Assembly (NCBI GenBank): GCA_944990035.1
Contig: CALYLX010000133.1
Span: 434,001 to 498,000 of the forward strand
Reading direction: 5' to 3'
DNA length: 64,000 nt
Origin: Clitopilus passeckerianus
Taxonomy: Eukaryota > Basidiomycota > Agaricomycetes > Agaricales > Entolomataceae
Positions within the stretch are counted from its first letter, which is position 1. The number at the start of each line of letters is the position of its first letter. Positions 12,726 to 24,199 of the stretch are shown in pieces. A model generated the notes under the pieces. It was not told the DNA's origin. It made no database searches and saw only the letters and a program-made list of their open reading frames with translations. Both the position numbers and the translations under genes were made by a program.

Positions 12726-13531
12726 CAGGGTTTGACCGGTCACTTGTACACGTAATCACTATTTGCCTTCTCATTCGTGACTGGCTCAGAATCAGGCTTT
12801 CGGATGTGTTCCATTGGAAAGATAGATGTCGAAATATTTAGGGAAATTATTTTTGGGTAGATAGGAGGCAATATTATGTGCTGGGATGCTTTCGAAGTCG
12901 ATGATGCATGAAATGGCCATTACGGCTGATTTGTACACTTTTAGCCGAGCTGAAGGGAGATTGGACAATATAACACGATCGGGGTCGTTTTGCTTCAATA
13001 TTTTGATACGAGCTACTTTGTATGTATGTAGGATGATATATACATCATACCTTCAATTGTTTCGCGAACGTTTTTTTGCCATAATCAGGTTCAGAACGTA
13101 TAAACCGCCATAAACTGCCTTCGCTTGTGGCAGTGCTTCTGAGTCGCGGCACAACGCTGATTTCGCCCTTCTGGCGAGTGTTCTCTCAAATACAGCTCTT
13201 GCCGCACGCAGGGAGCCTTAAAAATTGGTAATATATGTAGTTACATGCTATACTTTATATCTGCCACCAATAAGTAGTCGAAACCCCTCCTTATAGGCTC
13301 TCTAGGTGGAGATTATGGTGCCATCAAAAATTCTAAAGTGGCAGTTTTTCGACCTTATTCGCATTTCTCGTGCACACCAGAGGTATTTATAGCTATTTAG
13401 CCTGCCATATATATGGAATACATCTATACACATCGAATGGCACCCATAAAGCGCCAGGAATTGACCGCCATCCACCGAAAATGCGAAGTGTACAGTTGAC
13501 CCATAGTGTACAAGTGACTGGTCAAACCCTG
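12726..13531. mobile_element. 806-bp non-autonomous DNA transposon with TIRs and TA duplication
   Basis: The ends are inverted repeats of 26 bp with one mismatch. The left end begins CAGGGTTTGACC and continues to CTTGTACAC (12726-12751); the right end is its reverse complement (13506-13531). Both ends are flanked by TA (12724-12725 and 13532-13533), a 2-bp target duplication as in Tc1/mariner/pogo elements. The interior has no transposase-like frame, so it would depend on an outside enzyme. It lies between the 5' end of the NACHT-WD40 gene and the decayed 3' end of copy D. Confidence 0.75.
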
Positions 13532-13679
13532 TAGGCGTGTGAAGAATATGTAGTGGGACACTGGTTCAAACATAATTGAGACGAAGTAGGGACTGTTAAT
13601 CAAATGAAGCTGTACAGGTCATCTTAGAATATCTGAGAGAGCAACTGTCAACGAATTGCGGATGAAATCCGACCAGTCA

Positions 13680-15625
13680 GCTCATTCCAACCAACATCGT
13701 GCTGGTTGAGCAGGAGTGCCACCGCTTCTTCATGGCGGAGTCAAACTCCCTGTATCAGCGGCGTCCATCTGTGAAACTGACACTGATGCAGCAGCAGCAG
13801 AGCGTCAGAGTCACACGCAGTAGGATGGAACAGTGGTGCTCGACCTTTGTCGTCTGCCAAACCGGAGGGCAAAAGACGCCACGACTGCTTCACGGCAATG
13901 GATACATCCATGCATGTACCAACGCCGTGCAACCCTCCTCATCCCTTCCTTTGTGTCCTAGTCGGGAGGCTGGGCTGGGCTCTACGAGAGCCACGTAACA
14001 TCGCTTAAGGGCAAGTTGCACCGCCAGTGCAAGTAGTGTACATCAGAGATGTTAGACCCCATGCAGTAAGAGGGTATACATGCAGCAACGATGATCCGCG
14101 CGTCCTTGATTGCGAGAAATAGGCCAAGGCCTGTTAACGTTTCCTAAGCATGGCCTTGAGCAGGAAGGGCTAAGCTTCGGGGTCTCGAGGATTTCACAAA
14201 TTTCCACGTAGCGGATGGGTGTTCGGAGGGATAGGCGTGAGGCAGGTCCAAAAATGCCTCTTGAGCCCCGGAGAAGTATTGGGCCAGCATACGAGAGTGG
14301 TCGAAGAAATCTCGAGCTGTGATAACTGAGTAAATATGTGATTAGCGAGCGATTCATAAGTAAGCATATAGATAGGACTTACGGACAAATGTTGAGCTAT
14401 GACGAGACCACTACATGGGATGTGGTTGTTGGCGCCGGCGTAACATATTCCTCTATGCTTTCCAGCACGGGTCGGGTGACGGGCTTCTCCCAGTACTCAT
14501 GAGAGCATCAAGCTCGATATAATGCCACCAAAATTGCCAAAATGTCTTCGAAAGAGTGGGGTGCAGGCCGTTTGCTGGGAGTCGCGACGCCCTCGAGATT
14601 GGGTGATGTAGCACGGCTTTAATATGCGTTACCTAGAAGGTAAATACTAAGTAAGCGGTCGAGCCATAAGTAAGGACGGCAGGTTCGACTGACAGTAAAA
14701 CCGGTCTGCTACAATATCGTTGAAGATTCCATCGTGGATTTCAGCAACATAGCGGCCTTGCAGGACGTTGTTTAAGGTTTCTTGGGTTCCTTCAAAGCCT
14801 GGAGCGTCAAGAGCAACAGTCGGGCTCTGACTACTGGTTCGCTTCGCAATACGGTTCGCTTTGTCTTTGCTCAAAATGGTGTTGAGTCCCTGTGGCACCA
14901 GTACACCGTAAGTCGACATTCTTGGATCAGGTTAAGGGGTTGCTTACCATCTCTATCCTCTTACGCGATAATGGGCATCATGAAACCTCCGAGCTGCCAT
15001 GCACCGTATTCTGTGCCAGCTTTGGGGCTGATGGGTTCGTTCCTGCAGCTCAGTGTGTTCCGGACGAGGCTCAAAATGGTGTCTGAAAAGGTCTTGTCAG
15101 TGACGAAACCGGGAAACGCAGGTAGACTGAAATACGTACCTTGGTACCACGACATCTCGAAGGAGCCTTTATCCCAGCACGCGAGAAGTAGGCGCCAAAG
15201 CTGCGCGCCTTCGGCCAGCAGTTTGGACACTTCTCCCTCGTTTGAAATAACTCCAAGGCTGGCAAAAAGTCGCCAGGGAATGCAGGTTCGACAACTGCCG
15301 GACCCAATTCGACATCTTCTTATATATGGTCAATCCTATCACCCAAGGAGTGTTACTTCTTCGTCGGTTTCTACACCATTTCCGTGAGCCTCGAAGTTTA
15401 TCTGTTCTTGCTCTTTTTGGTTGGCCTTCGGTGTTCGTGCAATGGTGCCACTTTCGTCTTCAGCATCATGCCACTGGTGACAGCAGACCACGGGTGTTCT
15501 ATACTCCCAGGTAGTTTGGCCACCAGCGAGGAGTACAAATGCATCAATCGGGAGAAGATAGGTCGAAAGCCGATTCCTGGTGTAGAAACGACGTTCAAGT
15601 TGAGAGCAAAGTTCTTGGACAAATA
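13680..15625 (-). pseudogene. NACHT-ankyrin copy D, heavily decayed
   Basis: Pieces of the same gene family occur in order on the minus strand. About 15600-15530: FYTRNRLSTYLLPIDAF (membrane anchor). About 15240-15160: EGEVSKLLAEGAQLWRLLLAC. About 15080: DTILSLVRNT. About 14745-14700: the IHDGIFNDIVADRF motif. About 14590-14490: LPANGLHPTLSKTF and HYIELDAL (Walker B remnant). About 14480-14430: RPVLESIEEYVT. About 14330-14210: ITARDFFDHSRM. About 13930-13680: ankyrin scraps such as RHEEAVALLLNQHD. Frames change repeatedly, stops are frequent, and the NACHT lead exon and P-loop are missing. It cannot encode a receptor. Confidence 0.8.
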
Positions 15626-15699
15626 GACGCAAACGGACACTTACTCTCCAAATTCCCTCCCTTTGCACGCCCACCAAATTCTGGGACATGGACCGAGTC

Positions 15700-17480
15700 T
15701 AATACCCACTATACACTGGCTATACGGGGAAGAAATCACACTTCTACCATGACGAAGAAATTTACGAAATTCGTCGAGTATTCGGAATCGTTACTTCAGA
15801 AACATGGATATCCAAATTGAACATGTTACATGAGTGGGATGGGTAAGCGTTCCTTTCTCTCTCGATGCTCTCTTCTGCCCTTTGCCAGTGCTAGTGATTG
15901 CTAAACGTTGAACCATTGACTGACTCACCGCTTACTGATACCATTCACATTAGGCAGAATCATCACTGGAGACCATATTTTTGCAAGCAAGATGGCGCAG
16001 GAACATCCACTTTCTCATCCGTGGTCAGCATCAAGAGGAATGGAGGGGGTTTGATGATTGTATGCAGGTACAGCTCGTTACATCTGGCTTCTTTCCATGC
16101 CTCCGTCAATCCTTCGTTCTCATCCCTTCCTACTCGTTTTCCCCTATCATCATCTTCTCAACAATCGAGAAACGACTGACTGACGATGTACTTACAGCAT
16201 GGGAGGGCCAACTCCACCTCGCATCTCTGAGTCCTCCATCACTCGCCCTGCCCGAGGGCTGGCCACAGTCACGAAGTGTACTACGGCTAGGGATTCAATC
16301 ATCCATTTCAGCGAAAAGCCCGTGAATGAGTACGTTACTTTCTCACTCTGTTCATCGCTACGCTTTCCTCCCTTTTCTTTTTCCTGCCTTTCCTTTTCCC
16401 CGTTTACGATGTCCTTCTCCCATCCTTCACGTCCCTAGTTCTGACTCCGTCGCGCATACACCGACTAACTCGTCACTCACAGACGCTGGCTTGGCTAGGC
16501 CCGATCGCTATAGAAGGTTGCTTTGCGAACAATATCCCACGAATATCCTTCTTCTAGATATGGGAGGAGGATTGGCAGTAGTTAGGTTACGAGCACCCGA
16601 ATCGGGCAGTTATGACTTCCACCCAGGTACATATCTTTTCGTTCAATCTTCTCCCGTTCCTACCTCCTTCATCCCTCTCTTCACCACTTCTCTTGAACCT
16701 GACCCATCACTGCGGGAACAGACAACTGACGACGCGCTCACAGGAACATCCCATTTTAAATCCAATGCAGAAGTCTACGTCGTTCGAGCTACACAAATTA
16801 GCTCTGCATCCGCCTCATTGAGAGCAAACTCCTCGTCGCCTTCTTCGCCACCCACCAGACTCTCAAGTTCTAGATCACGCCAACCACAAGCCGGACATTC
16901 CGTTACCCATCAATGCCGCAAGTTTCGAGCTTTTCATATTCCGCACACTCGCGGCCCTGCTCAACCACCCCAAACGACAATAGCGGTTCTTCACTGCACT
17001 ACAGGCATTCCATCCCCCACCACGGCACCATCTCTACTTCTATCATCTCTGACCCTTCCATCTCGAGGATGCACCAGCAGCCGCACTGGCCGGGCTAGAC
17101 GAAGTGGAAGGACCAACGGTCTAGGGAAGTTCACGTCGGAAGCCCGTCAACAACAGTTTCAGGAGCAGTGGGGCCACCAGCTCGAAGTTGCGACGAGCTT
17201 CGAGCTTCATCTGGCGTCTGGCTAGGCCCTAGTTCGAGTTGGAATTGGCCTCAAGATACTACCGTCGCCGCGCCAGAGTCGGAAGATTGCTCCAAGCTGT
17301 TTGGCGCCATCATGATCTGGGGGTTGGGTCGGCGGAATGGAGGTGGGAGCGGGGCCGCTAAACAAGGGAGGGGAGGTTGGACGAAAGAACTTCTGCGACA
17401 ATTTCATTCTTATTCGCCGGAAGTGATTGAGAAAATAGATTCCCTGCTGGCGCCTTGCTCTATCTGTCGCTGAGTGACAA
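15700..17480 (+). pseudogene. Relic coding unit E3, unknown family
   Basis: Several exon-like blocks lie between plausible splice sites. About 15954-16069 reads LQARWRRNIHFLIRGQHQEEW. About 16483-16625 reads RYRRLLCEQYPTNILLLDMGGGL then AVVRLRAPESGSYDFHP. About 16745-16840 reads SNAEVYVVRATQISSASAS. The end near 17060-17100 (ctcgaggatgcaccagcag) resembles the ends of units E1 and E2. Frames shift and stops interrupt, so I treat it as a decayed gene. I do not recognise the family. It converges on copy B. Confidence 0.4.
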
Positions 17481-17639
17481 TGATAGGCCCTCCTCGTCGA
17501 CCTTCGTCATCGACGACAAACGCCGCGATAAATATCCTCTATCCCTCCTAGAACCCCTCTTCTCCCTTGGAAGAGGGGGGACGGTTCCCTCCAGGTTCTC
17601 CCAAATCGACGCAGTTTTTACCCAGACATGAACAATTGA

Positions 17640-19274
17640 TAGCTTGAATCACCCAGATGCTTAGTATGGACGGGGCGGGCCTATCCGTGGGCTATACGAG
17701 CAGAAGAAGGGAGAGTGGGAGGGAGAGGGTGGATATATGCATTAGTTGGTCGTCAGTCGTCACTCTGGCGCATGGGTGAAACGTGAGAAGGAAATTTTGA
17801 ATAGGCGAAGGGGAGTGTTGAATGGAATGACGCAATGATATCAGACAATACTTTCGACCATTGCCCTACCCGTTCACCGCACCCTTTTTGCAATTCAAAT
17901 CAAGGTCGTGCGTGCACATGACGCCTTGAGGATTCAGAAACATTCCAGCTTGGGTATCCACCCTGCAAGCGTTCTGCCTATTTACTGTGGAATATAGCCT
18001 GATCTTACTTCATAGGGCATATTCTACTAGCAGTTCGGCGGCAGCCCTCACCAGCATGGAATGCAACGAATAGGGACCTTGTTACATTTCATCACTGGCG
18101 TCTATTGTTGCATCCTCGTCCAACGAACTAGTCGAAACATGTCAATTGTGGCTGCAACATCCCGCTCTTGCCCCAACTCCGAGATTCAGCCTGATGAATA
18201 CCATTGGGAGCACCTTTCCGATCCTCCACACCACATCCATCATCGTTGATAACCTCTCCTGCTTCCTCGCCCTCTTTCCTCCACTTCGACGGCATAACGG
18301 CTCTCTCCTACCCTCATCTACTCCTTAGGTGTAGGACTTTCTCCCGTGAAACGAACTGCAAACAGAGAGAGAGAACTCTATGGGAAAATGGGAATGGGAT
18401 GAGAGCTGAGAAGACGCGGATTTCGAGGCCACCGCATCGTGGAAGGACGGTTACGAAAGACCATGTAGGAGGCAGATATGGTCAGTCCACTTCTTCACCT
18501 CTTTCCTGCACTTAACTCATTGCAGTAACAGGCTCTGCATTGCATAAACGTCGACATCAGCATCCTAGTTCAACGTACACTCGAACACATGTGGAGGAGG
18601 TATGTCTGATGCCAGCTCTCGTTGCTTGCTATCTACAGTAAAACACTATCCACTCTTCAACTTGTGTCCGCTCAAGACAGATGGCAAATCCCGAGGGTAT
18701 GTCCGACACCACTCTGCGCCATATAATGTTGAACTACCCATGGATAGAGCCACTTTAGACTGCCGCTTTCTCGAGATACCATTCCTCTCCCTTCGACTCC
18801 CGACGACGGCCGGCCGACGATCATGGATTTGGGTCCTTACACAGCTCGCCAGACAAATTATACCCAACATTCGAATCCTATCCCCATATCTGTCCCTCCC
18901 TGAATTGTGTATTGGCTACTTCGGCCGCACATGCTATCTCAACATCAGCTACTCGTGCTATCCGGATGAGTCGATGGATGGGTTGGGTTGTCTGGGATTT
19001 TGACGTTACTTGCCAGGAGATGCATTGGCCAGGGTGACGGAAAGCTGGGGTAGAGGGTGGTGATAACTAGCGAAGATTAATGTTTTCTCATGCTGCGTAG
19101 GGTAGCGTACATGTAAGATTGAGATATAAAAACGAGCCAGTGTGATGGAAGGATATATGCGAGCTTTTGAATCAGGATAGTAGAGTCGCAAAGACGTGGA
19201 ATATGAGGCCAATAGTTACAAGAGAAATCAGTAGCAAGTATACGGGTGAATGTGCATACGTAAAATGCGACCAG
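17640..19274. repeat. Downstream block duplicated with NLR copy B (matches 32780-33880)
   Basis: Long collinear similarity with 32780-33880. Examples: the passage ending gtcactctggcgca at about 17770 and 32880; cattgcagtaacag at 18525 and 33193 followed by about 90 similar bases; and the stretch ending ctactcgtgct...gatgggttggg at about 18950-18990 versus 33530-33570. Because it lies directly downstream of copies B and C, the duplicated segment includes gene plus flank. I see no coding potential in it. Confidence 0.7.
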
Positions 19275-19689
19275 TTAGGCAAAGGAAAATGTGGACGAAA
19301 CGAATAGCTGGGGGAAGTACGAATCATGCATGAAGTCCGACCAGTCCCAATCCCTTGTATGTTCCATTGCACCCCTTGCCCGAAGTAATCCACATACTTC
19401 ATCCCACTGCTGATCATCCTTAGCTCTCCTTTGAGCATAGAAGAGTGGGGTATAACCCTCGTTGTCTGGTAGATTGAGGTCCAGGTCATCTCGCAAAAGA
19501 AAAAGTTCAATGATTGGTTTGGCGGCGTCAACACCGGATCGCTTGTTTGTGCCATCCCAATCGATGATGGTTCGAGTAAGGGCAGTTGCCCCTTTGATGT
19601 CCTGCCTGGTCAGTTGAATCTCGGGATGGGACAAGAGATGTTTAATGACTGCCGCTTGATCCCGGGAAGCGGCAAAAAAAAGCGGGGTC

Positions 19690-20430
19690 CATCCATCATC
19701 ATCTGCGAGATTGACGTCGATGCCCTCGTGGTTGAGCAAGAGTCCTACCACTCCTTCATGGCCCCTTCTGGCTGCATGGCTTAATGGTGTCATTCCATTG
19801 AATGCCGCCAAATTGACGTTGATGCCCTCGTGGTTGAGCAAGAGTCCCACCACTCCTTCATGGCCACTTCTGGCTGCATGGCTTAATGATGTCCTTCCAT
19901 TGTTGTCCGCCAAATTGGCGTCAATGCCCTCGTGGTTGAGCAAGAGTCCCACCACTCCTTCATGGCCCCTTCCGGCTGCATGGCTTAATGGTGTCATTCC
20001 ATTGAATGCCGCCAAATTGACGTTGATGCCCTCGTGGTTGAGCAAGAGTCCCACCACTCCTTCATGGCCATTGGCAAACGCCCAGAGTAATGGTGTCCAT
20101 CCATCGGATTCCGCCAAATTGGCGTCGATGCCCTCGTGGTTGAGCAAGAGTCCCACCACTCCTTCATGGCCACTTCTGGCTGCATGGCTTAATGGTGTCA
20201 TTCCATTGAATGCCGCCAAATTGACGTTGATGCCCTCGTGGTTGAGCAAGAGTCCCACCACTCCTTCATGGCCACTTCTGGCTGCATGGCTTAATGGTGT
20301 CATTCCATTGAATGTCGCCAAATTGACGTTGATGCCCTCGTGGTTGAGCAAGAGTCCCACCACTCCTTCATGGCCCCTTTCGGCCGCATGGCTTAATGGT
20401 GTCCTTCCATCGTTGTCTCTTCCGTTGACA
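19690..20430 (-). repeat. Seven near-identical ankyrin units, 102-bp period (copy B)
   Basis: The DNA string ccctcgtggttgagcaagag recurs at 19723, 19825, 19927, 20029, 20131, 20233 and 20335, exactly 102 bp apart. Each unit encodes 34 residues of type GHEGVVGLLLNHEGIxxNLA then xxxGxTPLSHAAxx. Variation is limited to a few residues on the loop and first helix. Such identity implies recent unequal exchange or gene conversion. Confidence 0.9.
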
Positions 20431-22040
20431 TGACCAACTGGGAGCATTCCTTGTGCATCCTCTACAGAGAGGCCTGAGCAGCGTAACATTGCTTCAAGGC
20501 ACGCTGTCCTCCCCATGCGCGCAGCATAGATCAGAGGTGTTCTACTTTCAGCTGTCAGGGGAACCTCTTCATGGGCGCAAAGAAGATTTTGTACTGTGGC
20601 AATTCGATTGTAGTGTATTGCCAGGTAAACGGGGGATATAGCGGTAGTTGAAGGACGATCGTAGAACAACGTGAGCACGTGTACACAGCACACATGGACG
20701 GCTGTATTGCTGCTTGTCAAGAATTTGTCGACATCTTCCGAAGCCTGCTCAGCCCGCCCATGAAGCGCCAAGTTCTGGACTGCATAATCATAGAATGGAA
20801 TGATATGCGATACTGAACCCCACGTGGATTCTTGCAATGTGTCGATGCATAGTGAGAGGGAAACATAGGCAAGGCATGTCCTGAATATTGAGTCTTCCGC
20901 AAGGGGGAAGTACTTGGATTGGATGTGAAGGTTGTTGAAGAAGTCTTGAGCAGTGAAATCTGAGAGAACAGAAGATCAGCGTGGAATCCAGCTAGCACAG
21001 TGCCGAGGACGTACGGACAAAAATAACACTCTCGTCTCGCACAATGACCAGGCCAGCACACAGAGAGGTGATTGTTGACATGGATGTAACATGATCCTCG
21101 ATATCCTCCAACCCAGGCTGGGTGGCCAAGGCATGCTGCACCTCTCTGACAGATAACCGCCGCTTTGCACGGGAAACCAGGGTCAAGGTCATCATAGCGA
21201 GTTCCCTGTGCGATTTGGGATACGTCTTGATGCGTTGAAGGACTCGCTCATATGTAGCATCAATTCCTTTGGGAAGATCAAACAGAGCTTTTCGGAGACT
21301 ACCACGATTAAGTTGTTCCTTGAGAGTGTTCATGTGGAGCTCGGCCATGAGGAACCTAAGTTTGATGTTTGGTGAGAGCAGAATAACCATCTTGTAACGT
21401 AGGACTCTTACCTTCCTCCTGCAGCCTCCTTGACTTTCTCCACAATTTCCTCTGACAATGCATCTGGAATGTCAAAGCGAAACTCCGCTGTTTCAATCCT
21501 GCTCTTGAGATATCTTTTCATGTCCTCATCATCTACAATGATCTCCTCTTTGCTCGCCTCGAACTCTCCAAATAACCTTCCATCCCATCCAAAAACCGCG
21601 ACGTGATAAGTAACTTGATCATGGGTCCCAGTGAGGCGAGAGCCGTCAAGAGCTTGCGGATGTTCTCTATGTTGTAGCTCTCTAGGTACTCGTCGAGCGC
21701 ATCAAGCACAATGAAGTACTGCCGAAATCGCTGGCACGTCTTAGACAGAGCACCGTGGAGTCCGCTGGCCGGTGGTCGAGTGTAGTCCTTCTTGTTTGTA
21801 TTATACAAGTCTTCAAGACAGGATGACGTCCCGTCGCCTTCATAAGCTTCGTATAGCTGCCTTGAGAGGCATTCAAGAACCATTGTTGTACTCTGTTGAC
21901 CTTGAAGCTTGTAGTTGAGGTAGGCGAATCCGATGGCTACAGTTTCGGAGCGATGCTGGCGTAAATAGTCGATCACAAGCGAGCTGAAGGACAGAGGGAT
22001 GAGTGACAGCTTGAAAGGAGTAATCACCGGAACAACTTAC

Positions 22041-22065
22041 GCTATAGTAGTCTTTCCGACTCCCG
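22041..22065 (-). other. 25-nt microexon carrying the P-loop (copy B)
   Basis: Flanked by ...ctag and gtaagt. Together with one base from each neighbouring exon it encodes P-G-V-G-K-T-T-I-A, i.e. the complete Walker A. Joining to the left exon gives LWCPGIPGVGKTTIASLVIDY. The same exon exists in copy C; it is absent in copy A. Confidence 0.85.
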
Positions 22066-22348
22066 CTAGATAGGAGGAACCCGGTCAGAATAGGGCAATA
22101 TTGTTGAGATGAAGTCCTTACGTATGCCTGGGCACCATAGGACACGACAGCTGGGGTCTGTCTGCCACTGCTTGAACGACTCCGAGTTAAGTAGCCACAT
22201 TCCGGTATTCTTTGCTCGTTTCTTCGAGATATCATTGTGCGTCAGCCGGTAGTCCGTCGAAGAATACCATTCTGCCACTTTTCTATGGTGGTCGCCTAAG
22301 TTTGCAGGTCATAAGCAAAAGTAAACGAATCTGCGGACAAGTCCTTAC

Positions 22349-22354
22349 TTGAAT
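22349..22354 (-). other. Candidate 6-nt microexon (copy B)
   Basis: ATTCAA between a CTAG acceptor and a GTAAGG donor, upstream of the exon that begins with DHHRKVAEWYSS. Conserved in position and flanks in A and C. Inclusion gives ...EITYSSDHHRK.... Both inclusion and skipping keep the frame. Confidence 0.5.
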
Positions 22355-22410
22355 CTAGAAGGAGCATGTGCGTCAGATGTCATGGCCAAGCATTGTACAC
22401 CCCGAACCTA

Positions 22411-22470
22411 CAAGTAATCTCCCAATTATCACCTGCGACACTCTTGAAGTTTCCGCCGGTTATCACGATT
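22411..22470 (-). other. GGNF motif before NACHT (copy B)
   Basis: Encodes ITGGNFKSVAGDNWEIT just before the introns leading into the NACHT domain. Near-identical in copy C (37224-37283), slightly changed in A (YGGNFKNIAGDNWEI) and worn in D. Strict conservation between long variable linkers suggests a functional short motif. Confidence 0.6.
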
Positions 22471-23446
22471 CCATCGCGAGTCTCTAGGCCCTCGAGGATG
22501 GATTCCTGAACTCCTTTCAGCTCACGGATATCGGGACGTGTTTGAGCAACAGATATTCTCGGCGGCTCAGCCACCAGCTCGTTCGTTTCAATCCATTCAG
22601 TATCCGGACCCGTAGTGCCCCCGCCTGAGTCTCCCGTCTTAACGACTGCGTTCTCTGTTGTTTGTTGATCAGCTTGGCTGTCTTTATGCCTGGACCCATC
22701 CAGTAGTAGTTCCCGGGTATTCGAGTCTGCCGTACGTTGGATTACTGGCCGGGGAATAAGTCTCAATCACTGCTTACTATTGGCCTTCTCGTTCCTAACC
22801 GCCGGTGCAACAAGAGGACTGGGTGGCATTGCCTCGTGTTCTGCCTCCAAACAGACGCTGGGAATGGTGTCCTCATTCGGGCAGCCCGATGTGTTCTTTA
22901 CGAGCTTTATGAAAGTGTCTGTATATCATTTCAGCCAGTAACAAATTCAGTCATCTGGTGGAATTACTTACCATTGCACCTCAACGCATTAAAGGAGCCT
23001 TGTTCCCAACATGCCAGGAGCACTGCACGAAGCACTGAGTCTTCTAACAACAGTTTTGTGGCCTCCCCTTCCTTCACTGTAGCTCCATAGCGCGACAGAA
23101 CCATACCGAGAAGCGATGCTTCAACGATAGGCCTGAAGTGAGGTGAAAGCGTCTTATACTCGGCCCAATCATATTCCGAGAGCAACGACATGTCTTCTTT
23201 GGATTCCATATCATCTTCACCCTTGTTCAGGGCTTCCTTTTCTGTACTTTCGGTGGATGCGTCTTCATCTTCCTCAGGTGGTATGGCTGAAGTCGCGGAT
23301 GCATCTTCTCGGCTGGAGCTGCTGGCAGCAACAGCAGATCGTGTCCCATACTCCCATAGGAAATAGCCGCCAGCTACAAGTGCCAATGCACCAGCTGGGA
23401 TCAGATACTTTGAAAGTCGATTCCTGGCCCGGAAACGGCCCAACAT

Positions 23447-24199
23447 GACATCAACGACGGTAAATGTAAGCGTTTTGTTTGAGCTGTAGGCGTAGGAGGT
23501 GGGGATATGGTTTGTTGGCCAGAAGAAAGGTGTCAAGATGGGCTGTGTGCAACCTGTCGTCTGGGCGCTTGTGTCCACAAGCAGGTCATGAGGCTGAAAA
23601 GCGCTAATCTCGACGTTAGTGCTGGTTCGCAAGGTCACGGTGAAAGGATCCGACGTACCCCAGCATTCATTTTTCGAATCCCTCATTGACGATTTCCCAA
23701 CGCTAAAGGTCCGTCAGTTGCTGGATGTTAAGACAGTCGCTTGGAGGTCAGCTCCTGATTAGTTCTTTGCGTTTCGGACGGTCGGCAGCGAGGAATCAGC
23801 AGTTTTAGGATTCGAAAGTTGCATTGCAGATTTTGAATTCGATTACACCATAGTCGATACGATACGATACAGTACCCGCAAAGCTGGTGAACCAGACTTG
23901 ACTCGAGTCGCTGAACTCGGCGTGGACTCGGCGAATTGAAGACTAGAAGAGGCAGATTCTTCTCACGAGTAACGACAAGAGGAAAGAATCGTAGCACGTG
24001 CCGTCATGACAAATTCCTCACAGACGATCATGATTCCGATTCGACGACGGACCGAAAGTCCTTTCCAAATTCCATAAAGCTGCTCGCATAAGGACACCAA
24101 ACTGAAAAGTGGTAAGCCATTATGACACTTGCTGTATATACATCGTGGATGCTGACTCGAACGGCTAGATCTGACGATACCTGCACTGCACCCTCTCCC
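23447..24199. other. Upstream region of copy B, no gene
   Basis: Probable promoter/5' region of copy B; the open frame extending the gene upstream to 23686 is not shared with copies A and C. A short (atacg)n-like repeat lies at about 23853-23875. No coding sequence is supported. Confidence 0.4.

Larger units (their letters stand above)
19275..23446 (-). pseudogene. NACHT-ankyrin NLR copy B, single frameshift in NACHT
   Basis: Start ATG 23446 (MLGRFRARNRLSKYLIP, aligned with the starts of A and C). Splicing recovers the anchor helix, acidic linker, helical block, GGNFKSVAGDNWEI motif, NACHT lead (DYRLTHNDISKKRAKNTG), P-loop GVGKTT on a 25-nt exon, Walker B FIVLDALDEY, the helical region, and an ankyrin array ending at 19275 (DYFPQLFV-like tail). 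The only lesion found is one missing base at about 21571-21580, between the sensor-like LITSRFLDGM and LFGEFEASKEE. It stops the frame after NACHT. Everything downstream, including about 500 ankyrin codons, stays open, so this is either a very young pseudogene, an inactive allele or a sequence error. Confidence 0.75.

Noticed and set aside
16326..17225. 299-codon plus-strand frame
   Set aside because: It reads through plausible introns and is Ser/Pro-rich; comparison of blocks favours a decayed spliced gene (unit E3) instead of one long exon.
19711..20433. 240-codon plus-strand frame (MPSWLSKSPTTPSWPL repeats)
   Set aside because: Antisense shadow of the 102-bp ankyrin units of copy B.
23447..23686. 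Upstream extension of copy B start to 23686
   Set aside because: Copies A and C start at the ATG aligned with 23446; the extension is not shared.
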